Positions 10,398-21,493 of a stretch of DNA of 64,000 bases are shown here, piece after piece. A model generated the notes under the pieces. It did not search any database and was not told the DNA's origin. It saw only the letters and a list, made by a program, of their open reading frames with translations. The translations under genes were made by a program, and so were the position numbers. The stretch comes from Plicaturopsis crispa FD-325 SS-3 (taxonomy: Eukaryota; Basidiomycota; Agaricomycetes; Amylocorticiales; Amylocorticiaceae): assembly GCA_000827205.1 (NCBI GenBank), contig KN832558.1:1-64000 (forward strand), in the 5' to 3' direction. Within the stretch, counting starts at the first letter, position 1, and each line of letters opens with the position of its first letter.

Positions 10398-10500
10398 TTC
10401 CACCAGCGGGAATTGAACCCAGGACCTCCGGCAATTATATTCGATTATAATCGAATATAAGCGAATATAAGGTCTTATAATGAGGTTATGAATTTCGACA
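10398..10500 (-). repeat. tRNA-like T-arm block, AT palindrome and short hairpin
   Basis: The minus strand of 10398-10425 reads like a tRNA 3' half with a B-box-like GGGTTCAATTCCC. Next to it, 10435-10460 is a perfect 26-bp palindrome centred on gattataatc. A 10-bp inverted repeat (gaatttcgac) with a 12-bp loop follows at about 10490-10521. No complete tRNA can be folded. Confidence 0.45.
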
Positions 10501-10586
10501 CAAGTCAACGCGTCGAAATTCGTGACATCATAGTCTTTGTCAGCATTCATGGACTCTTGCAAACTTTTCTCTTCATCTCTTTTCCT

Positions 10587-10768
10587 CAGTCGCTTCGCTA
10601 TTATTGCAGCACGGCTGAGGTATGTTGTTCATAGCATTCTCAACACTACATTACATTACTTACCACTGTACTAGATGCATTTGCTGCGCACTTCATAGGT
10701 ACAGTTTAATCAAGTCGCTTCGCTATTATTGCGGCACGGCTGAGACGCATTTGCTGCGCACTTCATAG
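10587..10768 (+). repeat. Intron-containing and intron-less copies of one short exon pair
   Basis: Copy 1 is exon-like 10589-10619, then 10620-10674 (55 bp, GTATGT...CTTAC...TAG), then 10675-10698. Copy 2 (about 10714-10768) repeats both exon pieces with two base differences and lacks exactly those 55 bp. The missing piece has a canonical fungal donor, branch-point motif and acceptor, so copy 2 looks like a reverse-transcribed spliced copy. Copy 2 abuts the first LTR. The parent gene is unknown. Confidence 0.6.
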
Positions 10769-12291
10769 TGTTGGATATGCTGGTGCAAGCCAGAATATTC
10801 TGGTGCGCACGCGGTATTACCGGATATGGAAGGTGCTGAGTAAGCAGGAGCGCCGGACTATTGGAGAGGGTTCTAGATAATTTTCATTGTAGTATATATA
10901 CAGCTTGTACGGTACGAGAGCGCCTTATGTGCTTGCCCTCCGAATGCCTAACAGCCACAATACAACAACTTAATTCCCATACAAGCGCATAGTTGCTGTA
11001 TACGCCGCATCACCGCTCGCCGAGAGCACCCGGAAGTCGTCTGTCGAGGACGCATCGTAACCGAAGCCCTGGGAGTGAACCAGGCACCGAAAGCCCTGAG
11101 AGTGAATCAGGCCCGAACCCGAACCCGAACTGAACCGGAAGCCCTCGGAGTGAACGAGGCACGAAGCCCTTGGAGTGAACAAGGCCCGAACCCCGAAACA
11201 CGCGTTAATCATTTACGTAATAGCGAAACGAGATCAAGGAGAGCCATGCATCGTCGAACGGAGCTCGCTTTGAGCAGCTCAACGAAACTAATTATTTCAA
11301 GTGGAAATACAGGATGGAGATGCAGTTGATCAGGAAGGATTTATGGGACATAGTCAGCGGAAAGGAGGAGCGTCCGCAAGGAAACGGACAGGGTGCGACG
11401 AAGAAGCAGGCAGCGTGGGATAAACGCCTGCAATTAGCCGCGGCCGAGATCGTCCTTAATCTCGGAGATTCGCAGTTACCGCATGTTCGGAAAACCACCA
11501 ACGCGTGCGAGATGTGGCAAATACTGAAGAAAGTGCACAAAGGAGGGAACTGGGTGAACCTGATGACATTGCAGAGGAAGTTCATCAGCATGAAGATGGA
11601 TGAGGAAACCACCACCATGCAGGAGCACATTAACCAGCTCAATGAACTAGCAGACACTCTCAATGATGTCAAAATTCCTATTTCGGATACATTCCGACTC
11701 ATTGTGCTACTCGCCAGCCTACCGCCGTCGTACAAGAACCTCGTGGCCGCCATCGAATCACACATCGACTCGAAAACCACTACCAATTCCGATGGCACGA
11801 ACACCACCGCGCCCGACGTCGATTATGTTGTGAACCGCCTCGTGAACGAGGAGAAGCACCGAAAATTGTTGATCGGAGATCCGCCGCCCGCAGATAATCA
11901 GGCACTTGCCGCGCGATCTTATCGGCCTCCCCCGCGACGAAACGTCGCCGATATCACATGCTTTAATTGCCACAAGAAAGGGCATTATCGCTCGAACTGT
12001 CCCTTGCCGCAGCACAGGGAATTGCCTCATCAGGAGGAGCCAGAAAAATCGAATGCTGTATTTGATTGCGCATTCTAAGGCAGAATAGTGCTGGCTTGAG
12101 GAGGAGTGTTGGATATGCTGGTGCAAGCCAGAATATTCTGGTGCGCACGCGGTATTACCGGATATGGAAGGTGCTGAGTAAGCAGGAGCGCCGGACTATT
12201 GGAGAGGGTTCCAGATAATTTTCATTGTAGTATATATACAGCTTGTACGGTACGAGAGCGCCTTATGCGCTTGCCCTCCGAAGGCCTAACA
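10769..12291 (+). mobile_element. Non-autonomous copia-type LTR element, gag only
   Basis: Direct repeats of 185 bp (10769-10953 and 12107-12291) begin TGTTGGATATG and end in CCTAACA, differing at about three positions, which points to a fairly recent insertion. A purine tract (ggcttgaggaggag) precedes the 3' LTR. The 1.15 kb interior holds only a gag-like frame; no protease, integrase or reverse transcriptase is present, so it needs enzymes from another element. No clear target duplication; its 3' LTR is followed after 5 bp by the next LTR element. The ends may extend by a few shared bases (gccac). Confidence 0.8.
11224..12078 (+). CDS. Copia gag with CCHC zinc knuckle (element part)
   Basis: This frame fills the interior of the first LTR element. 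The N-terminal part (NETNYFKWKYRMEMQL) and the middle are typical of copia gag (UBN2-type); near the end is a zinc knuckle CFNCHKKGHYRSNC (about 11960-12000). It would form the nucleocapsid-like coat. The ATG at 11314 is not certain to be the start, because gag-like sequence extends upstream of it. Confidence 0.75.
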   Translation, partial: RNEIKESHASSNGARFEQLNETNYFKWKYRMEMQLIRKDLWDIVSGKEERPQGNGQGATKKQAAWDKRLQLAAAEIVLNLGDSQLPHVRKTTNACEMWQILKKVHKGGNWVNLMTLQRKFISMKMDEETTTMQEHINQLNELADTLNDVKIPISDTFRLIVLLASLPPSYKNLVAAIESHIDSKTTTNSDGTNTTAPDVDYVVNRLVNEEKHRKLLIGDPPPADNQALAARSYRPPPRRNVADITCFNCHKKGHYRSNCPLPQHRELPHQEEPEKSNAVFDCAF

Positions 12292-12296
12292 GCCAC

Positions 12297-13860
12297 TGTT
12301 GGATTTTGTGTGTGCGTCGCGTCCTCGGAAAGGGCGCGTTCGTGAGTTTCAGATCGGACTTCGGACTTCGGACAAACAGTAGTCAATAGTACGCGCGTCC
12401 ACGTAGCACGGCGTTGCCTTTGTCTTTCTTTTTGCTCTCGTTCAATATACGATCCCGGCCGCATTCTATCGTCCTCGCCGTCACTGGTGCCCCATATCTA
12501 GCCTATTTCTGTCAGGTTATGAGCCCCGCGCTCCTCTGATCTACACGCTGCTTTCCTCGTTGAGTTTCAACACTTTTTCTCTGTTCTTTTGCGCTCAAAA
12601 CTCCGGATTCCCCCTCCCTTTCCTGCACATTCATTCCCATCACCATCCTCCACTTTCCTATCATGTCCCCTACCGCTCTCCAGCTCCTCGCCACCTTTGA
12701 CGTCGCCAACAAGTTCAATGGCTCGAACTGGTCCGCTTTTAAGTGCGAGTTTGTCATGACTTTCGGCGCCAACCCCGCGATGTGGGCCGTCATGCAGGGC
12801 AACACCAGGCGTCCCTCTTCCCCCTCAGAGGGTGATGCTGCCTCCAAGTGGGATGGGCTTGACCGTGATGCCTGCCTGGTGCTTTATAAGACCATGGCTA
12901 GCGCCGCTGTCCAGTCCACCCATTTCAAGGCTAACTGGACGTCTGCGCAGATCTGGAAGAGCCTTACGTCGGAGTACGAGAAGGATGTTCGCTCTGCTCG
13001 CTTCGACCTGAAGAAGCAGTTCCACAATCCCGTCCATGATCCTTCCCAGCCCATCGCCACCTACATCGCCCGTATCGAGGACGCTGCTGACCAGCTTAGC
13101 GTCATCGGCCACACTCCTTCCTCCACCAACATCACCGACTCCATCATCATGCATCTCGACCCGTCCTGGCACGTCATCCACACCATGCTCGTCACTCGCC
13201 CCTCCGATGCCATCCCAGATACGCGACAAGATCATGCGACGTGCTCGTCATCGTGCTCATCACGCCGCCACTGGCTCAGACTACTATGGCTCTGACAGTG
13301 ACGACGGCATTGCTGGTGGTGCCTTCGCCGGTGCTGCATCTCATCTTACGCCGACTCAGATCCTCAACCGTGGTCTGGCTCTCATCCCCGACTCAGAGAA
13401 CGCCGACGACATCTTCGCTGGTACTGCCCTCCAAGGCATGGATGGCTCAGGCTCGGATGACACGGATGTTGACAGCGATTCGGACGACAGTCTTCCAGCC
13501 CATGTCTCACGGGCTCCGATTCGGATTCAGGCGTAGGAGGGTTGTTCAGGACAGTGGGAGGTCTCACGAGTTGTTGGGTCAGTGGGAGGGGTCAGCCGGT
13601 TTTGGTTTTGGTCTTTCCTTCGGACGTCTTCGCAAGTGGGAGTGTTGGATTTGGTGTGTGCGTCGCGTCCTCGGAAAGGGCGCGTTCGCGAGTTTCGGAT
13701 TGGACATCGGACTTCGAACAAACAGTAGTCAATAGTACGCGCGTCCACGTAGCACGGCGTCCCTCTTGTCTTTCTTTTTGCTCTCGTTCAATACACGATC
13801 CCGGCCGCATTTTATCGTCTTAGCCGTCACTGGTGCCTCTCTATTAGCCTATTTCTGTCA
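12297..13860 (+). mobile_element. Second non-autonomous copia-type LTR element, gag only
   Basis: LTRs of 218 bp (12297-12514 and 13643-13860) start TGTTGGATTT and end TTCTGTCA; they differ at roughly 15 positions, so this element is older than its left neighbour. Directly after the 5' LTR is GGTTATGAGCCC, complementary to the anticodon stem-loop of initiator tRNA-Met, the half-tRNA priming site used by many copia elements. The interior has a gag-like gene and no pol. No target duplication is seen. Confidence 0.8.
12663..13536 (+). CDS. Copia gag-like region (element part), degraded
   Basis: The region begins at ATG 12663 with a gag-type N-terminus (FNGSNWSAFKCEF) and continues as gag-like coding with an acidic Asp/Ser-rich tail. 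It is broken and contains no zinc knuckle or enzyme domain that I can see. Confidence 0.6.
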
Positions 13861-14339
13861 AAAATTCTTTCGATTGCTCAGAGTACGTCGTAGCTGGTGC
13901 ACTGGCAACTTTCTTTGCACGACTTGGACTCGCGACTTAGACGCGCAAAGTGCAATCAAGTCATATGACTTGGCCACATGGCGGAAACCTCGGACTACAG
14001 ACCGACGACGTCTCACCGTCTAGCCCGACTTCAGACTCAGAATATTTGCCGATAAATGATGTCATATAGTTACGGGTGTTTACGGTGGGTAACCGTAACC
14101 GTACCGTACCGTAAAAGTACGGCCGTAGCTGTAACGGTACGGTGCGAAGTCCTAACTGTCAAGCAAGGTGACGAGTACTGTGACCTTCGGATCGGACGCC
14201 GGACGTCGAGTGCAGAAGTCACGTGGTTTATACTGATGGAAACTGGGACGCGGCGCACGACATTTCTGTCAGTGACATTTCTGAGAGTACTTTTGAGGCT
14301 TCACGACTTGTCTTGCCAGCTTTTCGCGACGCTTTCAAG
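13861..14339. other. Intergenic stretch with accgta simple repeat; NBS1 upstream region
   Basis: 14085-14145 is built from repeats of accgta and its complement tacggt. The rest shows no gene. The last 200 bp should hold the NBS1 promoter; no TATA box is obvious. Confidence 0.5.
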
Positions 14340-17300
14340 ATGTGGGTGATTAGCGGGCCATTTGACGGAGAGGTGACTGGCCAAATTGGTTTCGAAAGTA
14401 AGTCGCTCAGTCTGTATGTATGATGTGAATTGTTCCCTTCACGAGCAGTACACAGAACAGAAACTCTTGAAGACAGGAAGGAAATATGCCATGGGTAGAA
14501 AGGAGCGCAACCTCATCATCAATCATAAGAAGATATCCCATGACCATGCCGAGTTTATCGTTGGCCAATACTCCAAACACGACGTCGTGCGCTCTTTGTT
14601 TTGTCTTGCCTCTCCTGCATAGTTAATCAATCCTCGGGCAGGCAAATCCCACGGCCATGCCCTCGCTTGAAGTCCACAACACAAAGAGTAAAGCCATGAC
14701 TGTGCGACGCGCATCGAGCGACTCGCAAGATAGCGAGCGAGTCGTCGTCAATCCATCCGCGACATGCGCGTTGCGAGACGGAGACACAGCATTTGTAGTA
14801 GCCGACATACCTGTAACGTGAGTCGCCCACATCCTTGTGCCTTCGACCTTGTACTCATACTGCTCTCAGAGTACGATGGGTTCGCGTATGCTGCTATCTC
14901 ACTACGCGTGGCAAGCCGGTCATTCCTATTGACGCGTGCGCTTCGTTAGGTACGCGCTCCGTTGTATTCCCAAGGCGCTTACCGATGTATCTGTAGGCAT
15001 AAATGTCGTGTCTGCGCCCCATCCCGACGTCACTCACCACCTCACGCCTACATTCGCCATAACGCCGGCGATATGTGCATCCTTACTCTCTGCCGCCCAG
15101 TTCGTCAAGCCCGAATGGCTCTCCGAAGTCATTCGCCTCGGTGACCTACCAGCAAACAACAATCCTGCCACCGGAACGTCCTTGGAGCAAACTTTCGCCC
15201 TCCCGCTCACCATCAAATTCCGCCCAGCGTTCTCTGCCGCGCTCCCCGCCTCTGCTAAAGCGTTCAAGACGTGGGAGCCGAACGAGGAGCGACTCAACAT
15301 GCTCAGAGGGCACAGATTCCTCTTTGTCGGAGAGAAAGGACACGAGGTAGACGGAGATATGCGAGAGCTTGTCGTGCGTGGGCAGGGGGAATGGGAGGGA
15401 TTCAGCGTTCAAGCAGGCAGAGTGAAGTGGCATCAGGTCCTTGCAAAGGGACATGAGCGCGTCTCGAAGCCGGGCATGAAGGGTCTAGTTGTGGTCGCAG
15501 ATGGGAAAGCTATGGAAGCCGCAGTAGGAAGGGCGGAGTGGCAAGAAATTGTTGACGAAACCAAGAGGTGAGTTTACCTTTGCTTTAATATAGGCTTTAG
15601 CTGATGAGTATGAGAACAGTTTCGGCCTGCGGTTTAGGCCCAAGGAGGATGTGCTGACTGCTGTCGTACAAATTGACGTATCCCTTATCGACTGCTCACT
15701 CGCCTCAGACGAAAATGACTGTAAGTACGAACAGATACACCAACACACGATCGCTGATACCGCTTTGAATACCTAGCGGGACATAAAGCCTCATCGCCGC
15801 TGCCTGACTTCGTACCGAACACACATCCAGAGGAGCCATCATATCCACCCGACACCGCTCCTGAGGAACCTACCTCTCCTCCGCGCAAAAAGCTAGTACG
15901 ACGGGCGACGCGGTCTGCATCGCGCGCACCCTCCGCTCCTCCAGAGCCAGAGCCCATGCCCGATCCCCCGCCACGGAAGAAAGTACGCGTCTTACCATGA
16001 CCTAACCAAACAACATCGCTCACGTCGTTGCAGCCACTTACCAGACGTGCCAAAACTGCAAAGCTAGAAATTATCGGGATCGACGACTCGTCGACTATAA
16101 TGGATGTTGAGCCGGACATCGCGGGCCCGTCGAATCCTGACCCCGTACCAAATGCCAGCACGACAGTAAGTCTACGTTCGAATCTCGCCTTCCTGACGTG
16201 TCCTCATCCTTCCTCCTCCAAGGCATCATCCCTACCGCGCTCGTCGACTTTGAAGCGTCGCGCAGGAACCGCTGTGCCCTTCTCCCTGTTCGACGACGAC
16301 GAGCCCTCATACAGCCACACCCAAACCGAAGAATCCGAACCGCCGCTCAAAAAGTTCAAAGCGCTTTTCGACGCCAGCGATCCGGACAAAGTCGCCGAGA
16401 GCGGTATGAGCTACGGCCACCGCGGGGAAAGCCAACAAAGCCAGACCTTGACGCAGAGCGGCAGCCAGCGTGGCGGGAACGACGCCTTGGCCGCGGTGCC
16501 GGAGGAAGAGGAGGAAAGCATCGGGACTTCGCTTGTAGCGCGGGGTACGAAGCGCAAGGCGAGTACGCAGGACGTTGAGATGGCGATTATAGAGGATGAG
16601 CTCGCGCCTACACCTGCAGCGGGCCCCGCCGCGGCGAAGAAACGGGCTGTGGAGAACGTGAACGCAGTCGCGCGGGCCCCTTCGAAGCCCCCGTCCGCCG
16701 TCGCCACCACTAAACCACCTTCTGCCAGACCGCCGTCGACTGCCACTGTCAAGCCACCATCCAAGACGGGGTCTGTCACTGGCGCGAAGAAAGCTGGCAC
16801 GGGTGCTGCGCCCGGGAAACCCGACACAGACAAAAATTTCCTCAAGGCGATCGCCTCTACGAAGCGTGGCAAAAAGAAGGAAGACTTGTTCGACCGCGAA
16901 TTCAACCAGCTGCGTATCTCCAAGCCCGATCTGGAGCATGACAACGACGAGGACAAGCAGGAGGAATGGAAGGTGTTGGAGGATTTTGGCGACGAGCGGA
17001 ACATCCGGGGAAATTTCATGGTCGTTCTCGAGATGGAAGTCCACCGCGGCGAGAGGAGGGGACCGGTGTCGAATGAGGCGTGGAGGGAAAGGCCCAACTT
17101 CAAAAAATTCAAGAAGGTACGCTCGTATTCGCTAAATCGTGCACAAAGCTGACTAGTGACTGAGCAGAGGCCTACCCCCGGATCTCGGACAACTATCGAG
17201 CTCGTCGTAAACGAGGAAAACGATTATGGAATGGGTGCTGGTATGTTTCCTCAATCATGTGTAGCGTTCGCTAGATTATTTCTCATCCGTCGTATCAGCC

Positions 17301-17789
17301 TACTGGAAGGGAAACAACACCGAGTCCCAGTCCCAGTCTCAATCTCAGTCTCAGTCCCAAGGTGACTTCGGCTCGCATCCCAAAACCCAATCAAAGGCAA
17401 GGGCGCAATCGCGAACCCAGACCACACGCAAGGCCAAAGGCCCCGCTCCTGTCCTAGACGACTCCGACTCTGAAGAAGCCCCTCCCCCGACAAAAAGGAC
17501 ACGAAGCTCGGCAGCTCCGACGAAGAAAACGGGAACGCAGAAGCGACAGCCGCTTTTCATCGAGTCCGATTCTGATGAGGCGCCTAAGGGATCGGGTGCC
17601 AAAGGATTCGACCTGGAGGGTCTTGACGAGGAAGATTTGGACGAAGCCTTGACGTTGCAGTCCAGTGTTGAGCCCACTAGACGGCCGAGGACTACGGCGC
17701 CTAGAAAACGCACCACCGCCGCGCCCATCGTTGTAGACGATGATTCTGATGATGAGGCGACTTTCAAGGGGTTCCGCAAGAGACGGTAA
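14340..17789 (+). CDS. NBS1: NBS1/nibrin, DNA double-strand-break repair (MRN complex)
   Basis: Nbs1 is the regulatory subunit of the Mre11-Rad50-Nbs1 complex, which senses DNA breaks and activates the ATM/Tel1 kinase in the nucleus. My model has 11 exons: 14340-14397, 14456-14586, 14642-14817, 14870-14949, 14997-15567, 15620-15720, 15777-15982, 16034-16165, 16223-17116, 17168-17240, 17299-17789, giving 970 residues. Domains in order: FHA (about 1-130; GRKYAMGRKERN, ISHDHAEF), BRCT1 (about 150-215; THHLTPTFAI, VKPEWLSEVI), BRCT2 (about 245-340; LRGHRFLFVGEKG), a long disordered region, an Mre11-binding-like motif RPNFKKFKK (about 780), an SQ-repeat stretch and an acidic end DDDSDDEATFKGF like the Tel1-binding tail. 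The 57-bp intron 16166-16222 is in frame and could be retained. The 3' end faces the next gene 122 bp away. Confidence 0.9.
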
Positions 17790-17910
17790 ACCGCAGGATT
17801 AATTTTACAGCCATATTTCGCTTTTCCGATCTAACGATGTCAGCGCCCATTATAATTAACGATACTCTAGTCCCCTTTGTGATACCTAGATACTCGCAGT
17901 ATGTACTGTC

Positions 17911-19780
17911 TATAGTCCGAGCTCCTCGTTAATGGAAAATCCAAGGCGACGTTGCGTTTTCGTAGCCTTCCGTCCACCAGTTTGCCTATCGAGCAGACGA
18001 TATGTCAGGATCTGAGCTGGAGCATATGCAATCGATGAACGCGTACCTCTGTTCCTGGCATACAAAACTCTCCGGGGCGCCTTCCCAGTCCTCTAACACA
18101 TACTTGCCAGCTGTCGTGCCCTCAACATCGTTATCCCGCTCGGGACCGAACAAATCCAAGGCGAGCTGTGTGTGACTTACACCCGCATACGTCGTGACAC
18201 ACCGTGGGTTGACTAGGATGCGTGCGGGGGAGTACACAGAGTTCGGAATCGCCAAGTACTCGTTGATATTGTCGAGGGGCAGCGGCACATCGGAGTCCGG
18301 CATCGCGTCGTAGTCGGAGCCTGCATTCGCATCTGGGTCGGCGCTATCCTCTTGGCGCCGCACGTCCTCCTCCTTCGCTTCCCGCTTCCTCCGACGACCC
18401 GGCGCCGCGTTTGCAGCCTCGTCCACCTCCTTCACGCCGCGCTTAGCCGCACCCACCCAGAGATCCCGGCAGAACCACGCCTGGCTGCTGTCCAAGCACG
18501 CCGCATCCGGGCCGCGGGCGGGAGGGGGGTCACTCGTGGAGAGGTTGTGGTAGTCTGTACCTGCGCGGTACTTGATGCCCGCGTAGTACGACTGCGCGGG
18601 GTCGACGACGTGCGTGCCTGATTCGCAGCAAAAGACCTGGAACGGGAGATGCTGGACGTATCGGGCCGCACCAGCGCTGTCGCGTGGAGGGACAGCATCA
18701 GGTTGAGCGGAGGACTTGGACTGCCTGAACTGGTCTCCCTCGATGTCTCGCGTCCGCCAACTGTATTGCCGTCAGTAAAAGCTACTAACAAACGGTGGAA
18801 ATTGTTTCGTACCGGTCAGAGAATATGAAAAAGCCGTTATGTTCCGCCCAGTCCATCCCACATACCATTGCTGCCTCGTTTGCCACGCTCATCTTAATCG
18901 TCTCGAGAATATCGTTGGGACAAGTGAACCCTTTGAGCCATATAACACGGTGGAAGGTGACCCCACGTTTCTGGTAAAGCTCGTGCAACGGCTCGAGCGC
19001 AAGGTTTTTCATATATGCCTCCTCCAAAGGGTAATACGCGTCTACGGGATCGACTGTCATCCCTGGGACCCTGCGTATCCGGAATGGAACGCCGAGGAGA
19101 ATGAGCACAGCCTCACACAGGTCCGTGAGCGTTTCTGTGGAGTCCGTGGAGTCGTAATCGAGCATGGAGACAAACAGGCTGCTCGCACCGAGCCGTTTGA
19201 CCATCTGGACGATGACTGCGAGCTGGTCGACGAGGAAGTGGTCGGCAGAATGGAGCACGATACCGATGTAGTAGAGGTGGTCGTTCAGGGCAAGTTCGTC
19301 GTATGATGCTTCGTATTTATTCTGCCCAAAAGGACGGGTGAGTGTTGGGCAAGCGGCTGCTGACCAGCCGTTCAGAGAGAGCAACTGCTCTATGGAACTA
19401 TGCACGCTCTGTGCGTCCATCTGAGCTGTCTCAGAGCCAGTGATACTATCGTGATATCAGTAAACGCTAGGAATCACACATTCCGACACTTACTATGGTC
19501 GTTGAAACCGTTCCCAGTAGTCCGTGACACCATTCGAGATGTAATCGTCGAGCAAGTCCGGACGCTCGTCTCTGCCCACTCGCGCCTGGAGGAACTTGTA
19601 TTTTTGGACATTCAAAGTCTTGTCAGCGCGTGTGACGCGCTCCAGGACATTGTGTTCGCGTATTTCATGGTCGGGCACAGACGAGGATGCAGGGAAGAAC
19701 AAGAGTCTGACGAAAGCGCCGAAACAAAACAGCAGGACCAGGCGGACCAGAGTACGTCGTCGTATGAACACGGCTGCCAT
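17911..19780 (-). CDS. Cap59/CMT1-family mannosyltransferase (type II membrane protein)
   Basis: This fungal family includes the Cryptococcus alpha-1,3-mannosyltransferase Cmt1 and capsule protein Cap59, which act in the secretory pathway on surface glycans. The start at 19780 is followed by a signal anchor (about residues 10-30, LVRLVLLFCFGAFVRLLFF). Later conserved blocks are LFVSMLDYDSTDSTE, MDWAEHNGFFIFSDR, FQVFCCESGTHVVDP, SQAWFCRDLW and VNPRCVTTYAGVSHTQLALD. Introns are short; one near 18770-18820 (donor gtacga) is clear, and a small exon of about 20 bp near 19410-19430 is likely but unproven. The final intron (donor gtacgc near 18040) extends the protein to a stop at about 17911; without splicing it ends at 17986. 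The exact sugar acceptor cannot be told from sequence. Confidence 0.85.
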
Positions 19781-19985
19781 TGCCGCAGGGTATCACACCG
19801 CAAATACAGTAAAGGTCGGGGCCGTCCCTCGCAGTCAGGACCAAGTCGAGAGTTCAGTAAGTGGCACAACGAAAGTGCAGTGAGTGATCAGGACCAAGGA
19901 CTTGAAGACGGAATCGGCTCCGTTACTTACAAAGTCCGGATCCACTCTTTTGATTATATTGGTCTCTACATTGTGCTCTTACAAT

Positions 19986-20072
19986 CTCGACATAGCTCAG
20001 TTGGAAGAGCGCGGGACTGTAATGGATAATATCGTTATCCTGAGGTCGCTGGTTCGATCCCGGCTGTCGAGA
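19986..20072 (+). tRNA. trnY(GUA): tRNA-Tyr (GUA) with 14-nt intron
   Basis: The acceptor stem CTCGACA/TGTCGAG pairs fully, with discriminator A at 20072. The D arm GCTC...GAGC, anticodon stem CGGGA/TCCTG (one G-T pair) and T arm GCTGG-TTCGATC-CCGGC all fold. The anticodon GTA is at 20019-20021 and the intron is 20023-20036, one base 3' of the anticodon as usual for eukaryotic tRNA-Tyr. T-rich runs after 20080 can serve as the pol III terminator. Confidence 0.95.
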
Positions 20073-20213
20073 GAGGGTTGTTTATTTTCTTTCGTTTTTC
20101 TTCCACTTTTTACCGCGAGCCACGTGGGGAGCCGTTCCTTCATATTTACAGAACGCGTCTCGAAGAATTCAGTGACTCAAAGTTGACTCGTCCCTTTCCC
20201 TCTCACCACCAAC

Positions 20214-21493
20214 ATGTCTGGCGTTCCACATTTAATGAGCCTGGCCGACCTCTCAGGGCCCCAAATTACCCGTCTAATCACTCATGCCCACTACTTAAAA
20301 CATATGGCAAAGCCATGGCTGCTCCCCGTCAGGAACAACAGTCACAACAAGTTGCGCATGGGCTCCCAGTCCCTTTTCTCAAAATCCATTGCGCTGCTGT
20401 TTTCCAAACGGAGCACCCGGACCCGGCTCTCTGCAGAGACAGCCGCGTCTCTTTTGGGTGGGCAGGCCCTGTTTTTGGGCAAAGAGGACATCCAGCTCGG
20501 AGTAAACGAGAGTGCGAGGGACTCGGCGCGAGTCATCGGTGGAATGTGCCAGGGAATATTCGCTCGCGTCGGCGACCACTCTGAGATTGAAGTGAGCATG
20601 CCTTGGCACGTCCTGCTTCCATAAATCCTTATGCGAAATACAGGAACTCGCGAAATACTCGCCAGTCCCGGTCTGCAACGCGCTTTCCTCTCTTTGGCAT
20701 CCTACGCAGACGCTTGCGGATCTGCTCACCCTACACGAGCACGCACACCTCTTCGCCAACGCCCAAGTTCCCGTATCGGATCCTCCCAAAAAGCCCCAGA
20801 CTATTGCACCGTTACCAGAGCTCCGACCGCTCACGATAGCATACGTCGGGGACTCCGCGAATGTCCTCCATGATATGCTCGTCACGTATCCGCGTCTCGG
20901 GCACAAACTGCGTGTCGCGAGCCCCGACCAACCAAAATATCGCGCCCCGGCAGAAGTCTGGAGCCGCGTCCAAGAATTGGGATGTGATAAGGGCATCTGG
21001 TGGGGTGCAGACCCACGAGAAGCAGTTCACGGCGCCGATGTCGTTGTGACAGATACGTGGTAAGTTGCTTTAGCCTATGGGTCGTATATATATATTCTGA
21101 ACAAATGACAGGATCTCCATGGGTCAAGAAGCAGAAAAGGCGCAGCGCTTGCAGGACTTCGAGGGATACCAGGTCACGGAGAAGCTCTGCAAGGAGGGCG
21201 GCGCGAACCCCGACTGGAAATTCCTGCACTGTCTCCCGCGCAAACAGCATGAGGTTGACGATGAGGTGCGCTTCGTGTGATTCCGGTCATATCTGCCTTC
21301 GCTGACACCTAGCTCCCAGGTATTCTATGGTCCGCGTTCGCTCGCGTTTGAGGAGGCGGACAACCGCAAGTGGACTATCATGGCCGTCTTCGAGTATGTT
21401 CATTCCTTCCCTCAGGCGTGCACTGTACTGACGCACTTTGCTAGCTTGCTTTTCGGCAAATGGGATCTTTCCGTCGGCAAGACACCTAAGTAA
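20214..21493 (+). CDS. ARG3: Ornithine carbamoyltransferase (arginine biosynthesis)
   Basis: The enzyme makes citrulline from ornithine and carbamoyl phosphate. Five exons (20214-20591, 20644-21059, 21112-21265, 21320-21393, 21445-21493) give 356 residues. Visible motifs are the carbamoyl-phosphate site KRSTRTR (about residue 65), HPTQ ([10 protein letters not shown]), a DSANV segment and the ornithine-site Cys in FLHCLPR, so it should be active. Start choice: ATG 20214 in a good context (accaacATGtc), just before the first conserved block (LMSLADLS). The protein has almost no N-terminal extension, so no mitochondrial presequence is visible, unlike most fungal OTCs and like the cytosolic budding-yeast enzyme. 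The tRNA gene ends only 141 bp upstream. Confidence 0.93.

Noticed and set aside
16307-17112. Two minus-strand frames of over 230 residues
   Set aside because: Antisense of NBS1 exon 9, whose FHA-BRCT-Mre11-motif model is complete and keeps its frame over 11 exons.
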